36,413 nt of DNA, from positions 1 through 36,413 of the forward strand of contig CAJTVR010000047.1 of the NCBI GenBank assembly GCA_910580075.1, written 5' to 3'. This stretch comes from an uncultured Eubacterium sp. (GTDB lineage Bacteria > Bacillota > Clostridia > Lachnospirales > Lachnospiraceae). How positions within the stretch are numbered: the first letter of the stretch is position 1; each line of letters begins with the position of its first letter. This document shows, in pieces, positions 25,567 to 32,872 of the stretch. The translations under genes and the position numbers were made by a program. The notes under the pieces were generated by a model, which did not search any database, was not told where the DNA came from, and saw only the letters and a list, made by a program, of their open reading frames with translations.

Positions 25567-26301
25567 TCAGCATTCCGGACATTTTGACAGTGCTGCCTCA
25601 TCTGCTACAAGAACAACATCCGGATGGAACTGCAGAATGGAAGCCGGCACCTGAGGGGTTACAGGACCGAAAAATGCAGCTCTTACAGCTTCTGCTTTAT
25701 CTTCTCCGCTTGCAGCCAGCAGGATTCTGCGGGCAGACATAATCGTCTGGACGCCCATTGTATAAGCCTGGCGCGGTACATCTTTTTCGGACTCGAAAAA
25801 TCTGGTATTTGCCTGAATGGTGCGCTCGGATAAGTTTACGCAGTGTGTTTCTTTTTCAAAACAGTCACCCGGCTCATTAAAACCGATATGTCCGTTATGC
25901 CCGATGCCTAACAGCTGAAGGTCTGCGCCTCCCACAGCATGAATGATTTCATTATATTTCCTGCAGGCTGCGTCACTGTCTGTCTCGGTCCCGTCCGGAA
26001 GAAACGTTCTGCTTCTGTCAATGTTTACTTTGCTAAACAGGTGCTCATTCATAAAATAATAGTAGCTCTGCTCATTATCGCGGGAAAGACCTTTGTATTC
26101 ATCCAGGTTGATCGTCGTAACTGCTGAAAAATCGAGTCCTCCCTGCTCATACCATTCTACGAGCTTTCTGTATGCTCCTATTGGAGTCGAACCTGTTGCA
26201 AGCCCGAGCACACAGTCCGGTTTCATATAGATCTGTGCACCAATGACTGCTGCTGCCCTAAAGCTCATCTTGTCGTAATCCTTTTCTTTATATATTTTCA
26301 T
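25567..26301 (-). CDS. nagB: Glucosamine-6-phosphate deaminase
   Basis: 244 residues, the short Gram-positive form. Motifs are CVLGLATGSTPIGAYRKLVEW (phosphate loop), TINLDEYKGL (catalytic Asp), LGIGHNGHIGFNEPG (ring-opening His and general base) and TMGVQTIMSARRILLAASGEDKAEAV. It converts GlcN-6-P to fructose-6-P plus ammonia, the last step of the sialic-acid/GlcNAc route. The start at 26301 follows GGAGGG; a longer frame begins 25 codons earlier inside the promoter and is rejected. It is divergent from the transporter genes and shares their regulatory region. Confidence 0.95.
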   Translation of the reverse strand: MKIYKEKDYDKMSFRAAAVIGAQIYMKPDCVLGLATGSTPIGAYRKLVEWYEQGGLDFSAVTTINLDEYKGLSRDNEQSYYYFMNEHLFSKVNIDRSRTFLPDGTETDSDAACRKYNEIIHAVGGADLQLLGIGHNGHIGFNEPGDCFEKETHCVNLSERTIQANTRFFESEKDVPRQAYTMGVQTIMSARRILLAASGEDKAEAVRAAFFGPVTPQVPASILQFHPDVVLVADEAALSKCPEC

Positions 26302-26347
26302 AAAACCCTCCATTCTTTTTTCATAGTTTCGAACCAGATGTATATAA

Positions 26348-26376
26348 ATTATACCATGTATTACAGATTCTTTCAA
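26348..26376 (-). promoter_or_regulatory. Sigma-A promoter of nagB
   Basis: On the minus strand TTGAAA (26376-26371), a 17-base spacer and TATAAT (26353-26348) form a near-consensus promoter about 45 bases before the nagB start. Confidence 0.8.
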
Positions 26377-26385
26377 TTCAAATAA

Positions 26386-26429
26386 TGATAAAAATTTTCA
26401 TTATAAAAATAAAATGAAAAATTTTTTCA
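26386..26429. promoter_or_regulatory. Paired palindromic sites, candidate RpiR operators
   Basis: TGATAAAAATTTTCA (26386-26400) and TGAAAAATTTTTTCA (26415-26429) are related 15-base palindromes spaced 29 bases centre to centre, between the divergent nagB and transporter promoters. RpiR-family operators are often of the form TGAAA-N-TTTCA, which fits. AT-richness weakens the statistical case. Confidence 0.5.
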
Positions 26430-26437
26430 AAAATCTA

Positions 26438-26466
26438 TTGACAAAATAAACCTGCAATTATACAAT
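26438..26466 (+). promoter_or_regulatory. Sigma-A promoter of the sialic-acid transport/catabolism operon
   Basis: TTGACA (26438-26443), a 17-base spacer and TACAAT (26461-26466) precede the solute-binding protein gene by about 75 bases. Confidence 0.8.
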
Positions 26467-26541
26467 ATAGCCATAAAATACAACATATGCATGAGGCATT
26501 TATGGAAAACGCCTATGCGGCAAAAGGAGGAGGAATAAAAT

Positions 26542-27918
26542 ATGAAGTATCGCAAAATTCTGGCAATGGCATTAAGCTGTGTCCTGGCATTCTCAATGAC
26601 AGCATGCGGCAGCAGCGGAGACGGTGCAGACAAAAAAGATGACGCTCCGGCCGGAGACAGTAAAGATGAAGCGGACACACCAGACGGGGAGACAGAAGAC
26701 GATGCTCAGGACGCTGGCCAGCCTTCTGATTCTGCTTCTACAAGTATTACATTATGGACTTATCCGATTGGCAGCTGGGGAGATTCTGCAACTGTTGACG
26801 GACTGATTAAGAATTTTAACGACGCACATCCTGAAATTCAGGTAACCGTAGAATATCTGGATTATACAAATGGCGACGATCAGATTAACACTGCAATTGA
26901 AGGCGGGAAAGCTCCAGACCTCGTAATGGAAGGCCCGGAACGCCTTGTTGCCAACTGGGGTGCAAAAGGACTTATGGTCGACCTTTCTGATTTATGGACA
27001 GACGAAGCTAAGGAAGCAATCTATGATTCTGTAGAAAGCGCCTGCCAGAATAATGACGGTGTATTTTATGAATACCCGCTTTGTATGACAGCTCATACAA
27101 TGGCAGTCAACCGCGATGTATTTGAAGAAGCCGGCGCGCTTCAGTATCTGGATGAAGAAAAAGGAACATGGACGACCGAGAATTTCCAAAAAGCTGTTCA
27201 GGCAGTTGTAGATTCCGGCAAAGCACAGGTCGGAGCTGTATTCTGTGGCGGCCAGGGCGGCGACCAGGGTACACGTGCATTGATTAACAATCTCTACGGC
27301 GGCACCTTTACAAATCCGGAACATACCGAATATACAGCAAACAGCGATGAAAATATCAAAGCATTAGAACTGTTAAAAGGCATGGAAGGCCTCAGCTTTG
27401 ACGCATCCATTCAGGGCGGCGACGAAGTAAACCTGTTCAGCAATGGTACACTTGCAATGGCATTCTGCTGGAACGTATCCCAGGAAAAGAATAATGCAGA
27501 AACCATTGCATTTGATGTTCTCCCAATGGCATTCCCGACCGAAAGCGGCGATCCGAAACTTTGCGGCGGCATCTGGGGATTTGGTATTTTTGACAATGGC
27601 GATGAAGCAAGAATCCAGGCAGCAAAGACATTTATCGATTTTATGGCAAATGACGAAGCACAGGTTGTAGAAAGCGTAAAGGCATCCAGCTACTGGCCAG
27701 TAAAAGATCTGGGCAACATTTATGAAGGCGACGAACTGATGACAGAATATTCCAAGTTTATCCCGTTTATGGGCGACTATTACCAGGTAGTAGGCGGCTG
27801 GGCAGAAGCCCGCACCGCATGGTGGAATATGCTTCAGCAGATTGGCACCGGTGCAGATGTGAAAACAGCTGTAAATGAATTTGTAGATACGGCTAATGCC
27901 GCAACAACAGCAAATTAG
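26542..27918 (+). CDS. ABC transporter solute-binding lipoprotein, probable sialic-acid binding
   Basis: 458 residues, family 1 extracellular solute-binding protein. A signal peptide ends in the lipobox MTAC with Cys22; an acidic linker follows (about 25-70). The binding fold has ITLWTYPIGSWGDSATVDGLIKNFNDAHPEIQVTVEYLDY, GGKAPDLVMEGPERLVANWG and FSNGTLAMAFCWNVSQE, typical of CUT1-type sugar binders. AAAGGAGGAGG precedes the ATG. The following permeases and nanA/nanE make a sialic acid (Neu5Ac) the likely ligand, as in the SAT2-type transporters of gut Firmicutes. No ATPase gene is in the operon, so a shared MsmK-type ATPase elsewhere is probable. Confidence 0.88.
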   Translation: MKYRKILAMALSCVLAFSMTACGSSGDGADKKDDAPAGDSKDEADTPDGETEDDAQDAGQPSDSASTSITLWTYPIGSWGDSATVDGLIKNFNDAHPEIQVTVEYLDYTNGDDQINTAIEGGKAPDLVMEGPERLVANWGAKGLMVDLSDLWTDEAKEAIYDSVESACQNNDGVFYEYPLCMTAHTMAVNRDVFEEAGALQYLDEEKGTWTTENFQKAVQAVVDSGKAQVGAVFCGGQGGDQGTRALINNLYGGTFTNPEHTEYTANSDENIKALELLKGMEGLSFDASIQGGDEVNLFSNGTLAMAFCWNVSQEKNNAETIAFDVLPMAFPTESGDPKLCGGIWGFGIFDNGDEARIQAAKTFIDFMANDEAQVVESVKASSYWPVKDLGNIYEGDELMTEYSKFIPFMGDYYQVVGGWAEARTAWWNMLQQIGTGADVKTAVNEFVDTANAATTAN

Positions 27919-27962
27919 GAAGCAGTGCAGGAAGTTTCATTCTAGTCAGGCATAAACTTGCG

Positions 27963-27998
27963 CCCCTTCCCGACATCACAGGCGGGAAGGGGTATTTT
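27963..27998 (+). terminator. Stem-loop between the binding-protein and permease genes
   Basis: CCCCTTCCCG (27963-27972) and CGGGAAGGGG (27983-27992) form a perfect 10-bp stem, followed by TATTTTAT. It probably stabilises the binding-protein mRNA and partly terminates, giving more binding protein than permease. Confidence 0.75.
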
Positions 27999-28091
27999 AT
28001 GACCAAATATCTGCCTGTATCACAGCTGGTTTCATGTAAAACTATAAAATATAGAAAAGAAATTAGAAAAAAAGAGGGGGGAGGGAATCTT

Positions 28092-28988
28092 ATGAATACA
28101 AAGAATCCCATGAGCAAGGCGCTTATACGCCGTGAAACAATCGCAGGCTATGCTTTTATGGCTCCTAGTCTGATTTTCTTTCTGGGATTTGTTATCTATC
28201 CCATGATACAGTGCGTCTTCACCAGTTTCTTTGATTCCACAATGAACCGTGAAGATATATTTATTGGATTTTCAAACTACGGCGAACTGTTTCAGGATTC
28301 CATTTTTATGGGAGCTTTATGGAACACCGTTATTATTGTAATTGTTTCGGTTCCAGTCACATGTATTTTTTCTCTTTGGGTAAGTTCTGTTATTTATGAT
28401 TTGAAAGGCCCGTTATGTTCTGCATTCAGATGTATCTTTTATCTTCCGGTTGTAACAGGTTCTGTTGCCGTTACCGTTGTCTGGAAATGGATGTTTAACA
28501 ACTATTATGGTATTTTCAATTATATCGGAACAAAAACCGGCATGCTGGAGCAGAATATCAACTGGCTTGGAGATGAAAGATATGCGCTCGGATGTATTAT
28601 TCTGATACTTCTGACAACATCCGTAGGCCAGCCAATCGTTCTTTATGTGTCAGCTCTGAATAATGTAGACCAGTCGCTGGTAGAAGCTGCTGAAGTAGAC
28701 GGTGCTACGAGATTCCAGTGTTTCTGGAAAATCAAATGGCCTCAGATTATGCCGACGACTCTGTACATACTTGTCATCACAACGATTAACAGCTTCCAGT
28801 GTTTCGCACTGATTCAGCTTTTGACAAGCGGCGGTCCGAATCACAGCACAGATACCATTATGTACTATATTTATTACAATGCATTTAAACTGTACCGTTA
28901 TGGCTACGGTAATGCCATGGGTGTTATTCTTGCTATTATTATCGCATTGCTTTCAGCTGTCCAGTTTAAGATGGCCAGGACAGAGTAA
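28092..28988 (+). CDS. ABC transporter permease, MalF/UgpA type
   Basis: 298 residues with six predicted membrane helices (TIAGYAFMAPSLIFFLGFVIYPMI first). The EAA loop that docks the ATPase is EAAEVDGATRFQCFWKIKWPQI. It is one half of the membrane channel for the preceding binding protein. The start at 28092 follows a GGGGGAGGG site; the 31-codon longer frame starts within the intergenic hairpin and is rejected. It is followed after 18 bases by the second permease. Confidence 0.9.
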   Translation: MNTKNPMSKALIRRETIAGYAFMAPSLIFFLGFVIYPMIQCVFTSFFDSTMNREDIFIGFSNYGELFQDSIFMGALWNTVIIVIVSVPVTCIFSLWVSSVIYDLKGPLCSAFRCIFYLPVVTGSVAVTVVWKWMFNNYYGIFNYIGTKTGMLEQNINWLGDERYALGCIILILLTTSVGQPIVLYVSALNNVDQSLVEAAEVDGATRFQCFWKIKWPQIMPTTLYILVITTINSFQCFALIQLLTSGGPNHSTDTIMYYIYYNAFKLYRYGYGNAMGVILAIIIALLSAVQFKMARTE

Positions 28989-29006
28989 GGAAGGGGGACG
29001 CTGCAT

Positions 29007-29912
29007 ATGAATCAATCAAAAATAAACCGTTCTGGTGTATATAAAACAGTATCCGTGATTATTATTGCTATTTTCGCATTTTTGTTTGCATTTCCTCTTT
29101 ACTGGATCATAACCGGCTCCTTTAAGACTCCGGCTGCAATTAATGCTCCGGCACCGCAGTGGTGGCCGTCAGAATGGGTCATGGATAACTATCAGAAACT
29201 GTTCAGCAGGCAGGTAGCTCCGCTCTGGGAATTCCACATTCCGTTTACGGAAGCTGTCTTCGCCGGACCTGAAGTGCCGGCAGCACTGCGCTGGCTGTTA
29301 AATACTGTATTTATGGGCGTTATGTCTATGATACTTACCTGTATTACTGCCGCAATGGCTGGATATTCACTTGCTAAAAAACGTTTCCTGGGCCGCACGA
29401 TTGTATTTCCCCTGATTGTCTGTGCAATGGCACTGCCAAAACAGGTAATTTTAATCCCTCTGCTGCGTGAAATGTCTTCCTTAGAGCTGTATAATACAAT
29501 GTGGGCAGTTATTTTCCCAATTGTAGGATGGCCGTTTGGCGTATTTTTAATGAAACAGTTTGCAGAAGGCATTCCGGGAGAAATGATGGAAGCCGCAAAA
29601 ATTGACGGTGCCGGTGAATGGAAAACGTTTTATACAATTGCCCTTCCACTGATTAAGCCTGGTATCGGAGCGCTGGCTATTTTTACATTCATCAATTCAT
29701 GGAACGACTACTTTATGCAGTTGATTATGTTAAGCAGTACGAACAACCTGACCATTTCCCTCGGTATTGCCAAGCTGCAGGCAGAAAATGCGACGGACTT
29801 CGGACTGATTATGGCTGGCGCGTCATTAGCGGCCATACCGATTATTATTATCTTCCTGATTTTCCAGAAGTATTTTACAAAGGGAATTACAATGGGAGCT
29901 GTAAAGGGCTAA
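29007..29912 (+). CDS. ABC transporter permease, MalG/UgpE type
   Basis: 301 residues, the second CUT1-type permease: TVSVIIIAIFAFLFAFPLYWIITGSFK, then a conserved NTVFMGVMSMILTCITAAMAGYSLAKKRF region and the EAA loop EAAKIDGAGEWKTFYTIALPLIKPG. It pairs with the upstream permease. GGAAGGGGG precedes the ATG. The YhcH-like gene starts 12 bases after its stop. Confidence 0.92.
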   Translation: MNQSKINRSGVYKTVSVIIIAIFAFLFAFPLYWIITGSFKTPAAINAPAPQWWPSEWVMDNYQKLFSRQVAPLWEFHIPFTEAVFAGPEVPAALRWLLNTVFMGVMSMILTCITAAMAGYSLAKKRFLGRTIVFPLIVCAMALPKQVILIPLLREMSSLELYNTMWAVIFPIVGWPFGVFLMKQFAEGIPGEMMEAAKIDGAGEWKTFYTIALPLIKPGIGALAIFTFINSWNDYFMQLIMLSSTNNLTISLGIAKLQAENATDFGLIMAGASLAAIPIIIIFLIFQKYFTKGITMGAVKG

Positions 29913-29923
29913 AAGGTGAGATT

Positions 29924-30370
29924 ATGATTTATACAGAAATAAAAAACCTGAACAATTACCGCGGGCTGGGACAGTATCTGGATGCTGCAATTGATTTTTT
30001 AAGCAGTCATCCGCTGAGCCAGTTCGAGCCGGGACACTATGAGATTGACGGCGAATATCTGTATCTGAATGTATTTGATTATGAAACCATTTTAGAAGAC
30101 CAGGCTTTTTTTGAGGCACATAAAAAGTATGCAGATATCCATATGACTGTTACAGGAGAAGAAACCGTCGGAGTATCTGATACATCAAAAGTCACACTGA
30201 CCCAGCAGGATGCAGACCTTTTCCAGGCAGAAGGAGACGTTGAGCATTACATAAAGCTCTCCCCGGGAAAAGCACTGTTTACCCTGCCAGAAGACGCACA
30301 CAAAGTAAAACTGGCATGCGGACAGCCCGCACCAGTCCGAAAGGCCGTTATAAAAGTGTATTTAGGTTAG
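29924..30370 (+). CDS. YhcH/YjgK/YiaL (NanQ-like) family protein
   Basis: 148 residues. The beta-barrel family is recognised from GHYEIDGEYLYLNVFDYETI, EAHKKYADIHMTVTGEETVGV and KLSPGKALFTLPEDAHKVKLA, where the H-x-D-H-type cupin-like residues (H in YADIHM, E, H in DAHK) bind metal. In E. coli the nan-operon member (NanQ/YhcH) is reported to speed ring-opening of the sialic-acid anomer, feeding NanA; a similar job is likely here. GGTGAG lies before ATG 29924. It is the fourth gene of the plus-strand operon. Confidence 0.9.
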   Translation: MIYTEIKNLNNYRGLGQYLDAAIDFLSSHPLSQFEPGHYEIDGEYLYLNVFDYETILEDQAFFEAHKKYADIHMTVTGEETVGVSDTSKVTLTQQDADLFQAEGDVEHYIKLSPGKALFTLPEDAHKVKLACGQPAPVRKAVIKVYLG

Positions 30371-30375
30371 ATTCC

Positions 30376-30455
30376 GCGTCTAGTCCAGCCACGCTGCCCG
30401 GACTGCCCCGAAAACCGCAATCCGGGCAGCACAGGCCTTCCGCTGGACTGGACGC
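30376..30455 (+). other. Large nested hairpin between the YhcH-like gene and nanA
   Basis: Outer arms GCGTCTAGTCCAGC (30376-30389) and GCTGGACTGGACGC (30442-30455) pair at all 14 positions with one G-U. Inner arms GCTGCCCGGA (30393-30402) and TCCGGGCAGC (30421-30430) pair perfectly. No T-run follows, so this is more likely an mRNA processing or stability element than a terminator. Confidence 0.8.
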
Positions 30456-30475
30456 TTTCAGAAGGAGGCAGAAGC

Positions 30476-31393
30476 ATGAGGAACATAGAAAAATATCACG
30501 GAATTATTCCAGCATTTTATGCTTGTTATGATGAAAACGGAAACGTAGACGGAGAACGGGCCGAACAGCTGACAAAATATATGATAAAAAAGGGCGTGAA
30601 AGGCGTTTATGTAGGAGGTTCTTCCGGAGAATGCATCTATCAGACCGTAGAAGACCGCAAACTGATACTGGAACATGTCATGAAGGCTGCAGAAGGAAAA
30701 CTGACTGTCATCGTTCATGTCGCCTGCAACAATACAAAAGAAAGCCAGGAACTGGCTGCCCATGCACAGAGCCTGGGAGCTGATGCCATTGCGGCAATCC
30801 CGCCTATTTATTTTCATCTGCCGGAATATGCCATTGCCCGGTACTGGAATGATATTTCAGATGCAGCTCCTGACACGGATTTTGTCATTTACAATATTCC
30901 GCAGCTGGCCGGAGTCGCGCTGACTATGCCGCTGTTTCGTGAAATGTTAAAAAATCCGCGTGTAGCAGCCGTCAAAAACAGCTCCATGCCGGCGCAGGAC
31001 ATCCAGATGTTTAAAGCAGAAGGCGGAGAAGGATTTACCGTATTCAACGGCCCGGATGAACAGCTTGTATCGGGTCTCGCCATGGGAGCAGACGGAGGAA
31101 TCGGCGGTACTTACGGGGTAATGCCGGAACTTTATTTAAAAATAGAAGAACTGGTAAAAGCCGGAAATCTGGCACAGGCGCAGAAAGTGCAGTATGCTGC
31201 AAATGAAATTATTTACGGCATGTGCGCGTGCCGCGGAAATCTGTACGGTGTCATAAAAGAAATACTGAAAATCCGTGAAGGACTGGATATCGGCGGCGTC
31301 AGAAAGCCTCTCCCGTCTCTGGTTCCGGAAGACATGGATCAGGTTCGCAGATGTGCAGACATGATTGATAAAGCTATGCAGAAATTTATCTAA
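30476..31393 (+). CDS. nanA: N-acetylneuraminate lyase
   Basis: 305 residues, DapA/NanA-family TIM barrel. Key residues are the carboxylate-binding GGSSGE (47-52), Tyr139 in IYNIP and the Schiff-base Lys167 in AAVKNSS. It splits N-acetylneuraminate to ManNAc and pyruvate. GluThrGly-type sequence alone cannot fully separate it from other aldolases of the family, but NanE, the YhcH-like protein and nagA/nagB around it make the call firm. GAAGGAGG lies upstream of the start. Confidence 0.92.
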   Translation: MRNIEKYHGIIPAFYACYDENGNVDGERAEQLTKYMIKKGVKGVYVGGSSGECIYQTVEDRKLILEHVMKAAEGKLTVIVHVACNNTKESQELAAHAQSLGADAIAAIPPIYFHLPEYAIARYWNDISDAAPDTDFVIYNIPQLAGVALTMPLFREMLKNPRVAAVKNSSMPAQDIQMFKAEGGEGFTVFNGPDEQLVSGLAMGADGGIGGTYGVMPELYLKIEELVKAGNLAQAQKVQYAANEIIYGMCACRGNLYGVIKEILKIREGLDIGGVRKPLPSLVPEDMDQVRRCADMIDKAMQKFI

Positions 31394-31405
31394 ACGAAAT
31401 TTAAA

Positions 31406-31436
31406 GGCGGCAGTACTGTGCCATGCAGCTGCCGCC
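31406..31436 (+). other. Hairpin between nanA and nanE
   Basis: GGCGGCAG (31406-31413) and CTGCCGCC (31429-31436) form a perfect 8-bp stem without a following T-run; a likely mRNA stabilising or translational element inside the operon. Confidence 0.65.
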
Positions 31437-31454
31437 TGCCGAAAGGAGACTGTC

Positions 31455-32153
31455 ATGAAAAAAGAAGAATTATTCGAACAGATTAAGGGCAAAGTTATCG
31501 TTTCCTGCCAGGCAGTACCAGGGGAGCCTCTGTATGTGGAAGAAAAATCCATTATGTACCTGATGGCACGGGCAGCAAAACAGGCCGGAACACCAGCTAT
31601 CCGCACAAGCAGCATCCGTGACGTCATAGCCATTAAGGAAGAAACGGGCCTTCCGGTTATCGGGCTTATTAAAATCCAGTACGATGGATTTGAAAGCTAT
31701 ATCACGCCGACAATGAAAGAAGTCGACGAACTGGTGTCCGCAGAATCCGACATCATTGCACTTGACTGTACACAGCAGAAACGCGGAGACGGAAAAAGCG
31801 TCAGCGAATTTATTTCCGAAGTCCGTTCAAAATATCCGCAGGCTGTTCTGATGGCAGATATTTCGACTTATGAAGAAGGCGTCAATGCCTGGAAACTGGG
31901 CATGGACATCGTGGGAACTACGATGAGCGGTTATACCAGCTATACACCGAAAATGGACGGGCCGGATTATGAACTGGTACGCAGGCTGTCCGAAACGCTG
32001 GATATTCCTGTTATTGGAGAAGGCAGGGTACACAGCCCGCAGCAGGCAGTCGAAATGCTGGACGCCGGGGCATTTGCCGTTGTTGTAGGCGGCGCCATTA
32101 CAAGACCGCTTGAGATCGCACAGCGCTTTATTCATGCAGTAGAAGGAAGGTAA
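31455..32153 (+). CDS. nanE: N-acetylmannosamine-6-phosphate 2-epimerase
   Basis: 232 residues, NanE family TIM barrel: VIVSCQAVPGEPLYVEEKSIMYLMARAAKQAG, GLIKIQYDGFESYITPTMKEVDEL, DIIALDCTQQKR, LMADISTYEEG, GTTMSGYTSYT and PVIGEGRVHSPQQAVEMLDAGAFAVVVGGAITRP. The last part is the phosphate-binding end of the barrel. It converts ManNAc-6-P to GlcNAc-6-P, linking NanA and the ROK kinase to NagA. The start follows AAAGGAG at 31455; the longer frame overlaps nanA. Confidence 0.96.
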   Translation: MKKEELFEQIKGKVIVSCQAVPGEPLYVEEKSIMYLMARAAKQAGTPAIRTSSIRDVIAIKEETGLPVIGLIKIQYDGFESYITPTMKEVDELVSAESDIIALDCTQQKRGDGKSVSEFISEVRSKYPQAVLMADISTYEEGVNAWKLGMDIVGTTMSGYTSYTPKMDGPDYELVRRLSETLDIPVIGEGRVHSPQQAVEMLDAGAFAVVVGGAITRPLEIAQRFIHAVEGR

Positions 32154-32157
32154 CGGT

Positions 32158-32805
32158 ATGAGAAAGCATGTTATTTGTTTCGGAGATTCCAACACGCACG
32201 GATACTGTGCCATGACAAACGGACGTTTTAACGAAGATGAACGGTGGACCTGCCTTCTTTCCAAAAAACTCGGGGATGATTTTCTGGTCATTGAAGAAGG
32301 CCTGAGCGGCCGGACGACATGCTTTGACGATCCGATTCACGAAGGGCTGTGCGGGCTGGATTATATTTATCCGTGCCTGATGAGCCATGAACCCGTAGAT
32401 CTTTTGATAATCATGCTGGGTACCAATGATACCAAAGAACGGTTCGGCTCTTCCGCTGCATGTATCGCGCTCGGTTTAAAACGGCTGGCAGAAAAAGCTG
32501 CTGCTGCAAAAGAAGCCTGGCGCGGCGGACATCCTGAAATACTGCTTGTCGTACCGCAGAACATTGCGCCGGAATATGCTGATACAGAAATCGCTCTTAC
32601 TATGGGAAGAGGCTGTGCAGAAAAATCAGAGCAGCTGGCTTATGAATTCCAGAAAACCGCAGTCCTTTTAGGATGTCATTATCTGGACGCAAACAAGGTC
32701 ATTTCAGCAAAGACGAATACGATTGATTATATGCATCTGACACTGGAAGGACACAGACAGCTGGCAGATGCGCTGGCAGATGAAGTGAAAAAAATCCTGA
32801 TATAA
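32158..32805 (+). CDS. SGNH/GDSL hydrolase, candidate sialic-acid O-acetylesterase
   Basis: 215 residues. SGNH blocks: ICFGDSNTHGY (nucleophile Ser11), EEGLSGRTT (Gly), IIMLGTNDTKERF (Asn) and DYMHLTLEGHRQL (Asp-x-x-His). The overall layout follows the arylesterase/acyltransferase family of Mycobacterium smegmatis (ERW-LL--LG-DF-VIEEGLSGRTT-DDP). It has no signal peptide, so it acts in the cytoplasm. As the last gene of the operon, four bases after nanE, it probably removes O-acetyl groups from imported sialic acids before NanA; this substrate is inferred. Confidence 0.85.
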   Translation: MRKHVICFGDSNTHGYCAMTNGRFNEDERWTCLLSKKLGDDFLVIEEGLSGRTTCFDDPIHEGLCGLDYIYPCLMSHEPVDLLIIMLGTNDTKERFGSSAACIALGLKRLAEKAAAAKEAWRGGHPEILLVVPQNIAPEYADTEIALTMGRGCAEKSEQLAYEFQKTAVLLGCHYLDANKVISAKTNTIDYMHLTLEGHRQLADALADEVKKILI

Positions 32806-32808
32806 AAA

Positions 32809-32863
32809 CAGGCTGCCGCATTACCAGATATATCCTGTTTCATTTTCTTAATGCGGCAGCCTG
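32809..32863. terminator. Bidirectional terminator between the nan operon and the S66-GNAT gene
   Basis: CAGGCTGCCGCATTA (32809-32823) and TAATGCGGCAGCCTG (32849-32863) form a perfect 15-bp stem. On the minus strand it is followed by TTTTT, so it clearly ends the S66-GNAT transcript, and it can stop the converging nan transcript too. Confidence 0.8.
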
Positions 32864-32872
32864 CTGCTGTAT

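Noticed and set aside
26300..26376. Longer nagB start at 26376
   Set aside because: It would put the first codons in the -35 box; the internal ATG at 26301 has GGAGGG and matches the family length.
26500..26520. Catabolite-repression (cre) site before the transporter genes
   Set aside because: The TGGAAAACGCC string has one base too many compared with the TGWAARCG core, so it is not a credible match.
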